64,000 bases of DNA from Fructobacillus sp. CRL 2054 (GCF_028764065.1 NZ_JACOFN010000001.1:108238-172237); one strand, 5' to 3'; shown: positions 45,730 to 53,940, counted from the stretch's first letter. Made by a program: numbers and translations. The notes: generated by a model from the letters alone, not told the origin.

Positions 45730-46977
45730 TTACTTAACCGTTCCTAAGAAATACTTCTTTTTACCACGGCGAACAAGGACAAATTGACCTTCGTAAGCAG
45801 CACTTGGATCAACTTCAGCGTCAACATCCGTCACCTTTTCACCGTTAATACGGACCGCCCCGTTCGTGACGTCTTCACGTGCTTGACGCTTTGACTTTTC
45901 GATTCCAGCATCAACTAAGAAATCGACAATATTTTGCTTATTTGCAGTCGTATCAAATCCCGGAACACCAGAGAAAACGTCCTTAATTTGTTGGACGCTT
46001 AGTTCTGCAACATCACCTGAGAACAAAGCCTTTGACAAAGCTTCCGCTTCATCAACAGCTGCTTGGCCGTGAACAAAGGCTGTGACCTCTTCTGCCAAAC
46101 GCTTCTGTCCGTAACGAGCACCGGGGTTTTCAGCTGATTCTGCGACAATCTTTTCAATTTCTTCCGGTTCCAAGAAGGTAAAGTACTTCAAGTACTTTTC
46201 AATATCGGCATCCTGTTGGTTAAACCAGAACTGGTAGAAAGTATAAGGTGATGTCTTTTCAGCGTTCAACCAGATGGCGTTTCCTTCAGACTTACCAAAC
46301 TTCTTACCAGTTGAGTCCGTCATCAAAGGAATCGTCAAACCAAAGGCTGGCGCCTCTGGTCCCTCAATTGTATGAATCAAATCAACACCAGAGGTGATGT
46401 TTCCCCACTGGTCTGATCCACCAATTTGCAAACGAACGTTTTCTTCCTGCCAGAGGTGCAAGAAGTCGATGGCCTGCAAAATCTGGTAAGTAAATTCCGT
46501 GTAAGAAATTCCTGTTTCCAAACGGGAAGCCACAACGTCCTTCTTCAACATCACGTTAATTGAAAAGAGCTTTCCGTAGTCACGCAAGAACGTTGGCAAT
46601 GACATCACATTCAACCAGTCGGCATTGTTGACAATTTTTGTACCATTTTGGCCAAACAGCTTCGTAACCTGGGCAGCAATGCCCTTTTCGTTTTCCTTCA
46701 ACTGTTCTTCAGAAAGCAATTTACGTTCTGTGGTTGGACGTGGATCTCCAATTGAACCTGTTGCGCCACCAACAATAATGACAGCCTTACCACCAGCGTT
46801 TTGGAAGCGCTTCAAGACCATAAAGGGAATCAAGTGGCCCAGGTGCAAAGAATCGGCAGTTGGATCGGTCCCGACATAAGCACCAATTTGACCGTCTTCC
46901 ATGGCCTTCAACAAGCCCTCTTCATCCGTTACTTGGTTCAAGGCACCACGCCACTTCAAATCTTCAATAAAATTCAT
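45730..46977 (-). CDS. tyrS: Tyrosyl-tRNA synthetase
   Basis: A 415-residue class Ic synthetase (TyrRS-S type, eubacterial short form). The HIGH motif is HLGHL in SLHLGHLIPFM (about 43-53), the KMSKS variant is KFGKSEG (near 231), and a C-terminal S4 RNA-binding domain follows (about 350-410). It charges tRNA-Tyr. The leader holds a tyrosine-specific T-box that allows readthrough only when uncharged tRNA-Tyr accumulates. The downstream gap ends with the candidate small RNA, which may use the same transcript. Confidence 0.97.
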   Translation of the reverse strand: MNFIEDLKWRGALNQVTDEEGLLKAMEDGQIGAYVGTDPTADSLHLGHLIPFMVLKRFQNAGGKAVIIVGGATGSIGDPRPTTERKLLSEEQLKENEKGIAAQVTKLFGQNGTKIVNNADWLNVMSLPTFLRDYGKLFSINVMLKKDVVASRLETGISYTEFTYQILQAIDFLHLWQEENVRLQIGGSDQWGNITSGVDLIHTIEGPEAPAFGLTIPLMTDSTGKKFGKSEGNAIWLNAEKTSPYTFYQFWFNQQDADIEKYLKYFTFLEPEEIEKIVAESAENPGARYGQKRLAEEVTAFVHGQAAVDEAEALSKALFSGDVAELSVQQIKDVFSGVPGFDTTANKQNIVDFLVDAGIEKSKRQAREDVTNGAVRINGEKVTDVDAEVDPSAAYEGQFVLVRRGKKKYFLGTVK

Positions 46978-47026
46978 AACACGCTCCTATTTTAATATTT
47001 TTCTTCCTATATGATATAAAAAAGTC

Positions 47027-47210
47027 GCCCTAATCTCTTCTGATTAGGGCGACTGAACCGCGGTACCACCTAAATTACCTCTTCGAGGTCACTTGGACTG
47101 CCTTAACGCGGCATTTTACGTCATTGTGTTTTGTTGTGTACCTGAAGAAGTTAGACCAACTCACAGCAACCGTTGGCTTTCTGACTACCAGTGCTTCTCC
47201 GCTCTGCAAC
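47027..47210 (-). ncRNA. T-box riboswitch (tyrosine) of tyrS
   Basis: The minus-strand leader has the conserved T-box core AGGTGGTACCGCG (complement of 47056-47071) followed by a terminator of 13 bp (AGTCGCCCTAATC/GATTAGGGCGACT, 47027-47054). Stem I starts with GTTG (47207-47210) paired with CAAC and an AGAAG/CTTCT helix; the internal loop contains a TAC triplet at 47138-47140, a Tyr codon, as the specifier. That the gene is tyrS confirms the specificity. Mechanism as known for the class: uncharged tRNA-Tyr stabilises the antiterminator. Confidence 0.93.
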
Positions 47211-47223
47211 AAATGATACCCCT

Positions 47224-47229
47224 ATTATA
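47224..47229 (-). promoter_or_regulatory. tyrS leader promoter (-10)
   Basis: A consensus TATAAT with an extended TGG just upstream on the minus strand; a -35 of TGCATA-type lies 16 bases away. It places the leader start near 47215, matching the T-box 5' end. Confidence 0.7.
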
Positions 47230-47285
47230 CCAGTAATAGTAAGGCTATGCAGCCTTTTGTTACAAATTGGTATATTCTGTTATTT

Positions 47286-47314
47286 TTGACATAATTACCA
47301 TATTCACTTACAAT
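47286..47314 (+). promoter_or_regulatory. Promoter of the FAD/NAD(P)-binding protein gene
   Basis: -35 TTGACA (47286-47291), 17-base spacer, -10 TACAAT (47309-47314); start near 47321. Confidence 0.85.
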
Positions 47315-47345
47315 TGAATGGTAAGAATTAACACTGTATATCGCA

Positions 47346-47407
47346 AAATCAGCAATGATTGTTGATTTTCGGTTTGCCCTGCTAACGAAATATGTTAGCT
47401 TTTTTTA
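47346..47407 (+). promoter_or_regulatory. Leader hairpin and terminator ahead of the FAD protein gene
   Basis: The 114-base leader contains a 9-bp hairpin (47346-47354 with 47360-47368, loop ATGAT) and then GCTAAC/GTTAGC (47381-47386 with 47394-47399) followed by eight T (47400-47407), just 14 bases before the ribosome site. An intrinsic terminator between promoter and gene suggests attenuation. No aptamer class is recognised. Confidence 0.5.
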
Positions 47408-47434
47408 TTGAATTTCAATAGGAGTATGGCACCG

Positions 47435-49312
47435 ATGAGAATTGCATTAATTGGAGCTGGCCCACGTAACTTAGCTATTTTGGGTCGGCTATTATTCACC
47501 ATAGATTCAAAAACAGAGGTCGTAATTGACCTTTTTGACCCCAGTACAATTGGCGGTCGCGTTTGGGACCCATTTTTAAAAAACAACCATACCTTTTTAA
47601 TGAACACTTACGCCAATCAGGTTACCCTCTTTGACGATTACGAGCTGTTTGACCATGAAGTTCCAATTGCCCGCCCTAATCTCTTAACATGGGCACAAAC
47701 AAAGGCCTTTGACTACCTCTCTGACCACCCTGAGTACCCATCCGCCTACCGTGATGAAGTACTTTCCTTAATTTCAGCCAATACCTTTTCTTCTAGAGGT
47801 TTATTCGGCATTTATGCCGCTTGGTACTTTGAGGAATTACAGAATGCTTGTCCCAAAAACATCAACATTTCCTTCCATAAATCGGAAGTAGTCGACCTTC
47901 ATAAGGGTCCTCGACGATTTAAACTTAAAACAGCGGATGGACGCACCAGCCGCTACGACCGAGTAGTCCTCGCACCCGGCCATATCGATAACCAACTAAA
48001 TCAAAAGCAATCCGACCTCATGACTTTTGCTAAGAAAGAAGGATTGGTTTATTTCCCTGCCTCCCATCCGGCAGAAAATGACTTCAGTAAAATCAAGGAA
48101 AGCGATTCTGTTTTAATTGAAGGGCTTGGTCTTTCCTTCTTTGATGTCTTACTATCACTAACAGCTGGTAAAGGTGGTACCTTTATAACCAATCGCGATG
48201 GGTCACTCACCTATCGTCCATCGGGGCATGAACCGAAAATTGTGGCTGGATCATTCAATGGTCTTCCTCCTCGTTCGAAAGGCGTAAACCAGAAAGAAGC
48301 CTCACAGCTTTATCAACCCCGTTTCTTTACTCTTCCAAAACTAAAGGAACTTGCCCTAGAGCACGATGGCAAGTTGCCCTTTGACGACTTCATGACCATT
48401 CTGAAACAGGAATTAACTTACAAGTTCCTATTCAATCAGATTCAGCAAACCGATTTGCCCTTTGATTCAAACAAAACCAACATCATCCACTTTATTCAGA
48501 ATCCAAAACATTGGCCACTGATAAACGATGTCTTTGATTTAGACCTTGAAACAGCCATCAATTGGGATGATAAAATCTTCCCAGCCCTAAAGTGGACAAA
48601 AGAAAACTATAAGCAAAACCTGGAAGACCACCTAAGGAAGGATATCGTTTCTGCCCAGTTAGGAAATGATTGGTCGCCATTAACCGGTTCTTACGATCTT
48701 CTTCGTGATTTAAGAGATATTGTTCGTACACTTTACAATGACGGGTACTTCACGGATGACGGTTATAAAAAAATGCTAACTTCCTTCCGTTACTTCGATA
48801 ATCAGCTTTCTGCAGGTCCTCCCCTCATTCGTATGCGTCAGCTGCTCGCATTACTGCAAGCAAACGTGATTACGATTGCTGGACCTGGTTACAAAACTGG
48901 CCACGACGATCAATACTTTACGGCAACAGATAACTTTGGCAATTCTTACAAAGGAACTTGCCTAATTGAAGCCCGACTCTCAACCATTGATTTTCGAATT
49001 GCGAAGTCACCTCTTATTCGTTCACTAGCAAAGCAAGGATTAATTCGGCCAAACGATCAAACACCTAATAGTGACCAAAGTGATTTACTTGCTAACACGA
49101 TTAAAGTTAATCCAAAGAACTTTATGGCCATCGATAAACATAACCAGCCTGTCTTCGGCTTCTTTATTTCCGGCATTCCACTTGAGGGGGAACGTTGGTT
49201 CAACACGGTTATTCCAAGGCCCTATGTCAACACTTTGATATTTAAAGAATCAAAATTGTTAGTTGCTGCCTTATTAACCAAGCATCCTCATTTTCACGAA
49301 ATATTCCATTAA
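47435..49312 (+). CDS. FAD/NAD(P)-binding protein of unknown function
   Basis: A 625-residue flavoprotein-like protein of the FAD-NAD(P)-binding family COG4529. It starts with the dinucleotide-binding MRIALIGAGPRNLAILGRL, has an SxIGGRVWDP-type motif, RTSRYDRVVLAPGH (second binding loop) and, at the C-terminus, GFFISGIPLEGERWFNTVIPRP. ATG 47435 has GGAG 10 bases upstream; ATG 47426 is too close to that site. A promoter and a leader terminator precede it. It is followed by a bidirectional terminator. Substrate is unknown; oxygenase, amine or hydroxylating activity are all possible for this poorly studied family. Confidence 0.8.
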   Translation: MRIALIGAGPRNLAILGRLLFTIDSKTEVVIDLFDPSTIGGRVWDPFLKNNHTFLMNTYANQVTLFDDYELFDHEVPIARPNLLTWAQTKAFDYLSDHPEYPSAYRDEVLSLISANTFSSRGLFGIYAAWYFEELQNACPKNINISFHKSEVVDLHKGPRRFKLKTADGRTSRYDRVVLAPGHIDNQLNQKQSDLMTFAKKEGLVYFPASHPAENDFSKIKESDSVLIEGLGLSFFDVLLSLTAGKGGTFITNRDGSLTYRPSGHEPKIVAGSFNGLPPRSKGVNQKEASQLYQPRFFTLPKLKELALEHDGKLPFDDFMTILKQELTYKFLFNQIQQTDLPFDSNKTNIIHFIQNPKHWPLINDVFDLDLETAINWDDKIFPALKWTKENYKQNLEDHLRKDIVSAQLGNDWSPLTGSYDLLRDLRDIVRTLYNDGYFTDDGYKKMLTSFRYFDNQLSAGPPLIRMRQLLALLQANVITIAGPGYKTGHDDQYFTATDNFGNSYKGTCLIEARLSTIDFRIAKSPLIRSLAKQGLIRPNDQTPNSDQSDLLANTIKVNPKNFMAIDKHNQPVFGFFISGIPLEGERWFNTVIPRPYVNTLIFKESKLLVAALLTKHPHFHEIFH

Positions 49313-49346
49313 AAAAGTCCTGATGCAAAAGCATCAGGACTTTTTC
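49311..49346. terminator. Bidirectional intrinsic terminator
   Basis: AAAAAAGTCCTGATGC (49311-49326) pairs with GCATCAGGACTTTTT (49331-49345) around AAAA. It serves the FAD-protein gene and the convergent esterase gene. Confidence 0.94.
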
Positions 49347-50240
49347 TTATAACTTCAAGAAGTCGACTTTTAGACGGTATACCTCATCAGTATCAAAATC
49401 ATGCACCCCATGGTGTCCACCAGGCAGCCAATACGTTTTGGCTGTTTTACCCACCATTTTATTAAAGCGCTTAACCATTTCTTTACTTTGTAGTTCAGGC
49501 ACGACTTGATCGGCTGAACCAGCCATCGCAAAAATTTCAGGCATTTCAGTTGTAAAGTAGTTAGCCGGGTTACCTTGTGAAATCGCAATTGGGTTCTCAT
49601 CAACTCGATGGCCGGCTATAGCCAAGCCCTCAAATGAGTATGGTGCACCTGACTCAGCATACTTTGGTTGAACACCTAGCTCTTTAAATTGCTCAGAAAA
49701 GCGGTCAAATTCATAAGGCCCATAAGAAGCAATCACCTTCTGTATTATTGGCATATCCGCTAAGTCATCGGCTAACCCTTCAACATGGCCTAGTTTAACC
49801 CCGGCTGTAACTGAAGCAGTTGTTAACATCGCTAACTGAGCACCAGATGATTCGCCCGCTAAATAGAAAGCATCTGGATTCAGCCCCCATGCTTCGGCTT
49901 TCTTACTAAGTTGAATCAAAACCGCCCTTACTTCGGCCACCTGATTGGGAAAAGCATAGTTTTCTTCAGATATTAATTCATAGTTCATTGATACGACGGC
50001 GAACCCCTCTTGAGTTAATCGTAAATTGGGTTCTAACTTTTCCGTCGACTTTGTTCCTCGAACTAATCCTCCTCCTTGTAAATCGAGAAGAACAGGAGTA
50101 GAACCTTTCCTTTTCTTTGGTAGGTATAAGTCGAATCGCTGCCACTTTTCGTTACCGTAAACTTGATCCTTTATGACTTCACCGACCGATTCTGGGATAG
50201 AAACTGAATTAAAATTCACATTTAAATCTTTAAATAGCAT
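49347..50240 (-). CDS. Alpha/beta hydrolase (esterase/lipase-like)
   Basis: A 297-residue hydrolase. The oxyanion region is DLQGGGLVRGT, the nucleophile elbow GESSGA (Ser at the centre, near residue 129), and the acid/His region AGSADQVVP and GGHHGVHDF near the C-terminus. It resembles the BD-FAE/COG0657 esterase group. No signal peptide, so cytoplasmic. It lies immediately upstream of the parS-like sites on the same strand; the promoter is presumably around these. Its substrate is unknown. Confidence 0.82.
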   Translation of the reverse strand: MLFKDLNVNFNSVSIPESVGEVIKDQVYGNEKWQRFDLYLPKKRKGSTPVLLDLQGGGLVRGTKSTEKLEPNLRLTQEGFAVVSMNYELISEENYAFPNQVAEVRAVLIQLSKKAEAWGLNPDAFYLAGESSGAQLAMLTTASVTAGVKLGHVEGLADDLADMPIIQKVIASYGPYEFDRFSEQFKELGVQPKYAESGAPYSFEGLAIAGHRVDENPIAISQGNPANYFTTEMPEIFAMAGSADQVVPELQSKEMVKRFNKMVGKTAKTYWLPGGHHGVHDFDTDEVYRLKVDFLKL

Positions 50241-50254
50241 CTGAACACTCCTTG

Positions 50255-50270
50255 TGTTTCACGTGAAACA
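50255..50270. other. parS-like site 1
   Basis: TGTTTCACGTGAAACA is an exact match to the consensus chromosome-partitioning site bound by ParB (Spo0J). It lies about 3.7 kb from dnaA, in the origin-proximal zone where parS sites are normally found. No parA/parB genes are in the window. Confidence 0.88.
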
Positions 50271-50281
50271 TCATTTATCAT

Positions 50282-50297
50282 CGTTCCACGTGAAACA
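50282..50297. other. parS-like site 2
   Basis: CGTTCCACGTGAAACA matches the degenerate consensus TGTTNCACGTGAAACA at all but the first base. It is 27 bases from site 1 and forms the centre of an extended 32-base palindrome 50274-50305 (TTTATCAT and ATGATAAA arms). Confidence 0.75.
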
Positions 50298-50304
50298 ATG
50301 ATAA

Positions 50305-50335
50305 AGAAAAAGCTAAGACTGAATATCATCTTAGC
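50305..50335 (-). terminator. Terminator of the small membrane-protein gene
   Basis: On the minus strand GCTAAGA pairs with TCTTAGC (50312-50318 with 50329-50335), followed by TTTTTC. Confidence 0.75.
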
Positions 50336-50361
50336 AAAATGTATATATTCTTAAAGACTTC

Positions 50362-50529
50362 TTAATCATTTCCTTTACGGTTATCCCAAAGATAGACAAC
50401 CAATAACATAATCGTCGCAAGGTCAGATGTTACCAATGCTAAATCAACAAACTTAAAGACCCATGCTACAACAGAAATAAACAATAGAATCAAGGCGATG
50501 ATTGCCGTGTATACAGTAGTTACTTTCAT
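50362..50529 (-). CDS. Small membrane protein, 55 residues
   Basis: A gene too short for routine prediction. ATG 50529 has GGAGAAG 8 bases upstream, inside the last codons of mscL; the stop TAA is at 50362-50364. The protein (MKVTTVYTAIIALILLF... to DNRKGND) has two hydrophobic helices (about 7-25 and 29-48), a charged C-terminal tail and no known motif. The start is 2 bases after the mscL stop and a terminator follows the stop, so it is translated from the mscL transcript. Function unknown. Confidence 0.7.
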   Translation of the reverse strand: MKVTTVYTAIIALILLFISVVAWVFKFVDLALVTSDLATIMLLVVYLWDNRKGND

Positions 50530-50531
50530 TT

Positions 50532-51041
50532 TTACTTCTCCTTTTGACTATCCTTTAATAATTGAAGAATTTCTTTTTGTAAGACGATATTCTCCTTCAT
50601 TAATTCGTTGTTCTTCTTTAGCAAAGCTTGTTCATTTAACGAATCTTGATGAGGTTCATCATAACCCCACTTTTCTTCCTCAGAACCAATTAACCAATTG
50701 TTAATAAATTGGATAAAGTAAAAGACCGCTAAAGCAATGGCAAGCAGAGTTAAAGCAGAAGTTAAGAAATCGGAAAGAGCATTCCAAGTTGAATCAAAAC
50801 TAGCGGGATGCCCTTTCCCTACTATCCAGCGCCAAAGCGCATAGAAGAAATGAAAGAGCGTCGTTACTAATTCTTTAACAGTCGATCCAAAAGCGTTACC
50901 CACAACAACTGAAATAACAAAGGTCAGTAAATTGGGCGCAAAAAGGAAACGACGGAAAGATATCATACCTTCAGAAGACTTTTGAATAAGCCGGTTCTTT
51001 TGGTAAATAAATTCTTTCTTTTCTCGAGGTTTGAATAACAT
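50532..51041 (-). CDS. mscL: Large-conductance mechanosensitive channel MscL
   Basis: A 169-residue protein. Residues 27-75 (FRRFLFAPNLLTFVISVVVGNAFGSTVKEL) match the TM1 pore helix of MscL with the VxVGxAFG motif, and a second helix lies near 95-118 with INNWLIG. It has an N-terminal basic extension of about 25 residues (MLFKPREKKEFIYQKNRL) and a long, charged C-terminal coiled segment. E. coli MscL is 136 residues, so extensions are real differences. It opens under hypo-osmotic shock. A TATAAT element sits upstream near 51078; the next gene is the 55-residue protein. Confidence 0.8.
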   Translation of the reverse strand: MLFKPREKKEFIYQKNRLIQKSSEGMISFRRFLFAPNLLTFVISVVVGNAFGSTVKELVTTLFHFFYALWRWIVGKGHPASFDSTWNALSDFLTSALTLLAIALAVFYFIQFINNWLIGSEEEKWGYDEPHQDSLNEQALLKKNNELMKENIVLQKEILQLLKDSQKEK

Positions 51042-51121
51042 GGCGCCTCCAGTAATTTTTTGTTCTCATCTATTATACGTCAGATTTTAATTAGAAAAAA
51101 GGTTAGTGGTAATTACAAGTA

Positions 51122-51150
51122 TAAAAAAAACGGCTCTCGCCGTCTTTTTT
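51122..51150 (-). terminator. Terminator of corA
   Basis: On the minus strand AAAAAAGACGGC pairs with GCCGTTTTTTT around GAGA, ending at the corA stop. Confidence 0.88.
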
Positions 51151-52072
51151 ATTTCTTTAAGAATCCATAACGATGGAAAATATAAGTAGCTGCCACCATT
51201 AACCCAATCATAATGATGATGGTTACCCACCAACCTGATTGATGGTTAGCAAATGGAAGATACTCAACGTTTTCACCATAAAAACCAGAAACAACAGTTG
51301 GTATTGTAAAGACAATTGAGTAAACCGTCAACACCTTCATCGTCCAGTTCAAGTCTCGATTACCAAGCGTTCCAGTAGCCTTTGTCACGGCGTTAATCAC
51401 TTCCATGGCCAAACCTGCCATGTCCCGTGCTTGTTCAACTTCAACGCGAACAGCGTCAATTAAATCTAAATCATCTTCTGATACGTGACTCTTATATGAC
51501 CGACGAATCTGATCAAGCATAATCAAATTATTTGCCAATGAATTCTGCAGGTAAATCATTTGAATTTGAAGATGCAACAAATCATTGGTTTGCTTGGTTA
51601 ACTGTTTACGGTTTCCAAACTGTGCCTGAATGGCACGACGCTGACGATTAATCTCAGTAATTTCTTCGCCATACATCGTCATTAAGGGGTAAATACCAGT
51701 GACCAAGAATTCAAAGACCGATAGGTGATCATCATCAGGCAAGTGCCCGTCAATCTTCCCTGCTGTAAATTCTTTCTTAATATAATCAGTTGGCCGATGC
51801 GCAAAGGTAAATAAATCACCATGAACCAAAACAATTCCAATGGGACGAGTCAAAACAGGTTCAGGTTCAGCGGAAATAACATCCAGAATAATCAAAGCTT
51901 CGTCAGCTTCTGGATCAAATTCCATTCGAACAGATTCATTTCGATCATTCGCATAACCAAGCATCTGCTCAGTTAACCCATGTTTCGAAAGGAGCTCCGT
52001 TCGATCATCCTCTGACATGTTTGTGACATGGTACCAGTGAAAGTTTGCGTTTTGTTTTAACATTTCAATCAT
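51149..52072 (-). CDS. CorA-family divalent cation transporter
   Basis: A 307-residue protein with an N-terminal cytoplasmic funnel domain (to about 240), a long helix with TNDLLHLQIQMIYLQNSL, and two C-terminal helices. The family fold is clear (VSGFYGENVEYLPF between the helices, FHRYGFLKK at the end). The pore-mouth motif, GMN in CorA and GIN in ZntB, reads GEN here. The Met to Glu change sits at the external selectivity loop, so ion specificity may differ. It lies 38 bases downstream of yidC. Confidence 0.82.
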   Translation of the reverse strand: MIEMLKQNANFHWYHVTNMSEDDRTELLSKHGLTEQMLGYANDRNESVRMEFDPEADEALIILDVISAEPEPVLTRPIGIVLVHGDLFTFAHRPTDYIKKEFTAGKIDGHLPDDDHLSVFEFLVTGIYPLMTMYGEEITEINRQRRAIQAQFGNRKQLTKQTNDLLHLQIQMIYLQNSLANNLIMLDQIRRSYKSHVSEDDLDLIDAVRVEVEQARDMAGLAMEVINAVTKATGTLGNRDLNWTMKVLTVYSIVFTIPTVVSGFYGENVEYLPFANHQSGWWVTIIIMIGLMVAATYIFHRYGFLKK

Positions 52073-52110
52073 GGTGTACCACCTTTTAAAACATCAAGTA
52101 CAAGCTTTCC

Positions 52111-52950
52111 TTAACGCTTCTTTGAACGCTTAGCCTTACGCATTTTACGGGCTTTTGCCTTCTCTTTAGCGCGTGCTTCTTCTCGTTCCTGCTTCAATTT
52201 AAATGGGTTTTGCAAGAAGAAAGTTTGAACCATTTGGAAGAGATTTCCAACAACCCAGTATAGAGAAACGGCAGCTGGAACAGCCAAAGAAGTGAAGAAA
52301 ATAATGAATGGGAAGATAAATGGTAAAATCTTCGTCATTGTATTTTGCTGAGGGTTTGCTTGTGTTGAAAGCCAAGATGACCCGAAAGTAAACAAGGCAG
52401 CCAACACTGGCAAAATGAAGTAAGGATCCTGATCACCAAGGTTCAACCAAAGGAATGAACCGGAACGGAGAACAGGAGAATTATGAATACCCTGATAAAG
52501 AGCAATCAAGACAGGCATCTGAACAAGCAATGGCAGCATTGAAGCAAATGGCGAAACACCATGTTCCTTATAAAGTGCCTGTTGTTCCTGAGCAAGAAGT
52601 GTCCGCGTTTCTGTATCGCGACCAGCATACTTTTCTTGTAGAACCTTTAATTGAGGCTGCAAGACCTGCATCTTCTTCATTGAGTCAATTTGGTAAACCA
52701 TCAAAGGTAGAATGAAGAAACGAATCAAGATTGTAAAGATAACAATCCCTAACCCGTAAGATGAAGAGAACCAAGAAGAAACTCCAAGGATTGAACGGAT
52801 AAAGAAGGCAACAAAACCTCCCCAGATTCCAGAACCGGCAACATAGCCAGTGTATGAAAGATCCGCTGCAATAATTCCGATAAGGGCCAAGGCCGCTAAA
52901 ATTAGCGGAAGAAAGCCAACTGTCTTTACCCACTTATTAATCTTTGTCAT
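52111..52950 (-). CDS. yidC: Membrane protein insertase YidC/Oxa1
   Basis: A 279-residue insertase. A first helix (about 11-31), then the five-helix core with Arg of the hydrophilic groove in FTILIRFFILPL (about 73-84), a coiled cytoplasmic hairpin (PQLKVLQEKYAGRDTETR) and a very basic C-terminus of Arg and Lys. No lipobox Cys is seen, unlike many Gram-positive YidC. I prefer ATG 52950 (AAGGA at the right distance) over the ATG 9 bases upstream, which abuts the site. It overlaps rnpA, in the standard rpmH-rnpA-yidC order. Confidence 0.92.
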   Translation of the reverse strand: MTKINKWVKTVGFLPLILAALALIGIIAADLSYTGYVAGSGIWGGFVAFFIRSILGVSSWFSSSYGLGIVIFTILIRFFILPLMVYQIDSMKKMQVLQPQLKVLQEKYAGRDTETRTLLAQEQQALYKEHGVSPFASMLPLLVQMPVLIALYQGIHNSPVLRSGSFLWLNLGDQDPYFILPVLAALFTFGSSWLSTQANPQQNTMTKILPFIFPFIIFFTSLAVPAAVSLYWVVGNLFQMVQTFFLQNPFKLKQEREEARAKEKAKARKMRKAKRSKKR

Positions 52951-53296
52951 CTTGCTCATCCTTTAGTAGTTTTGCTAAGCCCAGTACATGGACTAACTGC
53001 TGTTTGATAAAAGCCTGAGAGGCTCCAGCAACTGCTGGTCGCGCTATAACAAGTATATCGCTTCTCTGATCGAGTACTGGTTTTAACTCCAGCATCGACT
53101 GTCGAATTCTTCTTTTAACATGAACTCGGTCATGCGCCTTTCCAATTTTCTTCCCAACGGAAAGACCTAATCGAAAATGTTTTTGATCTTTTTTCTGCAA
53201 TCGGTAAACCACGAAGTACTTGTTCGCCACTGAATGATGGTGATCGAATACTCTTTGGAATTCCTCAGGCTTTTTAATACGAAATGACTTACGCAT
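52937..53296 (-). CDS. rnpA: Ribonuclease P protein component
   Basis: A 119-residue basic protein that binds the catalytic RNA of RNase P, which matures tRNA 5' ends. It has the RNR-type motif in AHDRVHVKRRIRQS and the central FRLGLSVGKKIGKA. It sits between rpmH and yidC as in nearly all bacteria. The start has AGGTGG upstream. Confidence 0.95.
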   Translation of the reverse strand: MRKSFRIKKPEEFQRVFDHHHSVANKYFVVYRLQKKDQKHFRLGLSVGKKIGKAHDRVHVKRRIRQSMLELKPVLDQRSDILVIARPAVAGASQAFIKQQLVHVLGLAKLLKDEQDDKD

Positions 53297-53349
53297 AAGT
53301 ATCCACCTAAATTGTTATGTACGCAGGAAACCTGCATGAATCATTGAAA

Positions 53350-53378
53350 ATAAAAAGGCCACTGCAAGCAGCGACCTG
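53350..53378 (-). terminator. Attenuating hairpin between rpmH and rnpA
   Basis: On the minus strand AGGTCGCTGC pairs with GCAGTGGCCT, followed by TTTTTATTTT. It lies directly after rpmH and would reduce readthrough into rnpA, as seen in other Gram-positives. Confidence 0.75.
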
Positions 53379-53379
53379 T

Positions 53380-53514
53380 TTAGGCAGATAATACCTTGCG
53401 GCCCTTCGCGCGGCGGCGAGCCAAAACCTTACGACCGTTGCTCGTTAACATACGCTTACGGAAACCGTGTACGCGTGCGCGATGACGCTTCTTTGGTTGG
53501 AATGTACGCTTCAT
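53380..53514 (-). CDS. rpmH: 50S ribosomal protein L34
   Basis: A 44-residue, very basic protein with the standard sequence [20 protein letters not shown] at its N-terminus and [16 protein letters not shown] at its C-terminus, full length. The start at 53514 has GGAGGA 9 bases upstream. It is the first gene of the rpmH-rnpA-yidC unit, leading away from oriC, opposite to dnaA. Confidence 0.97.
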   Translation of the reverse strand: MKRTFQPKKRHRARVHGFRKRMLTSNGRKVLARRRAKGRKVLSA

Positions 53515-53649
53515 TAGGATTTTCCTCCATTTAAACTAATTTGTCTGCAAATTTCTTTGCAATTCGGGATTAATCATACCACGGATAGGCCGGCCTGACA
53601 AGCAAAGCAAGAGATGATACGGAATATTTTTATATATAAAGGAAAAAAC

Positions 53650-53940
53650 TTATCCACATTCTTTTAAACAAGAAATCCAAAGCCCTTGCGTAAGTTGCCA
53701 AAAAGAAAAGGTTATACCGCCCTTTTACACAAGTTATCCACTTTTCCACAGGTTGTTGGTTTTTAACTGTGGAAAACGTTGATAAAGAATCAAAAGACGA
53801 TGTTATCAACATTTCTCCTGTGGATAAACCCTTGTCTTTGTGGATAAAGCGAATTTTTGTTCCCTTTTATTTCCACAAGCTCCTTTTTTCTTTCCCACAA
53901 TTGGGGATTTATCCATTCCTTTTGATCTTTCTGTGGATAA
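53650..53940. other. oriC, upstream DnaA-box cluster
   Basis: The 505-base gap between rpmH and dnaA holds at least six DnaA boxes: TTATCCACA at 53650, TTATCCACT at 53734, TTTTCCACA at 53742, and, in the opposite orientation, TGTGGAAAA at 53768, TGTGGATAA at 53819, 53839 and 53932. A weaker copy ATTTCCACA is at 53869. Together with the downstream part after dnaA, this is a bipartite origin of the B. subtilis type. T-rich tracts lie between the boxes and dnaA, where an extended -10 (TTTGCTATACT) near 53966 may be the dnaA promoter. Confidence 0.93.

Noticed and set aside
47319..47366. 15-codon open frame in the FAD-gene leader
   Set aside because: Its ATG lies at or before the predicted transcription start and has no ribosome site; it shows no repeated codon.
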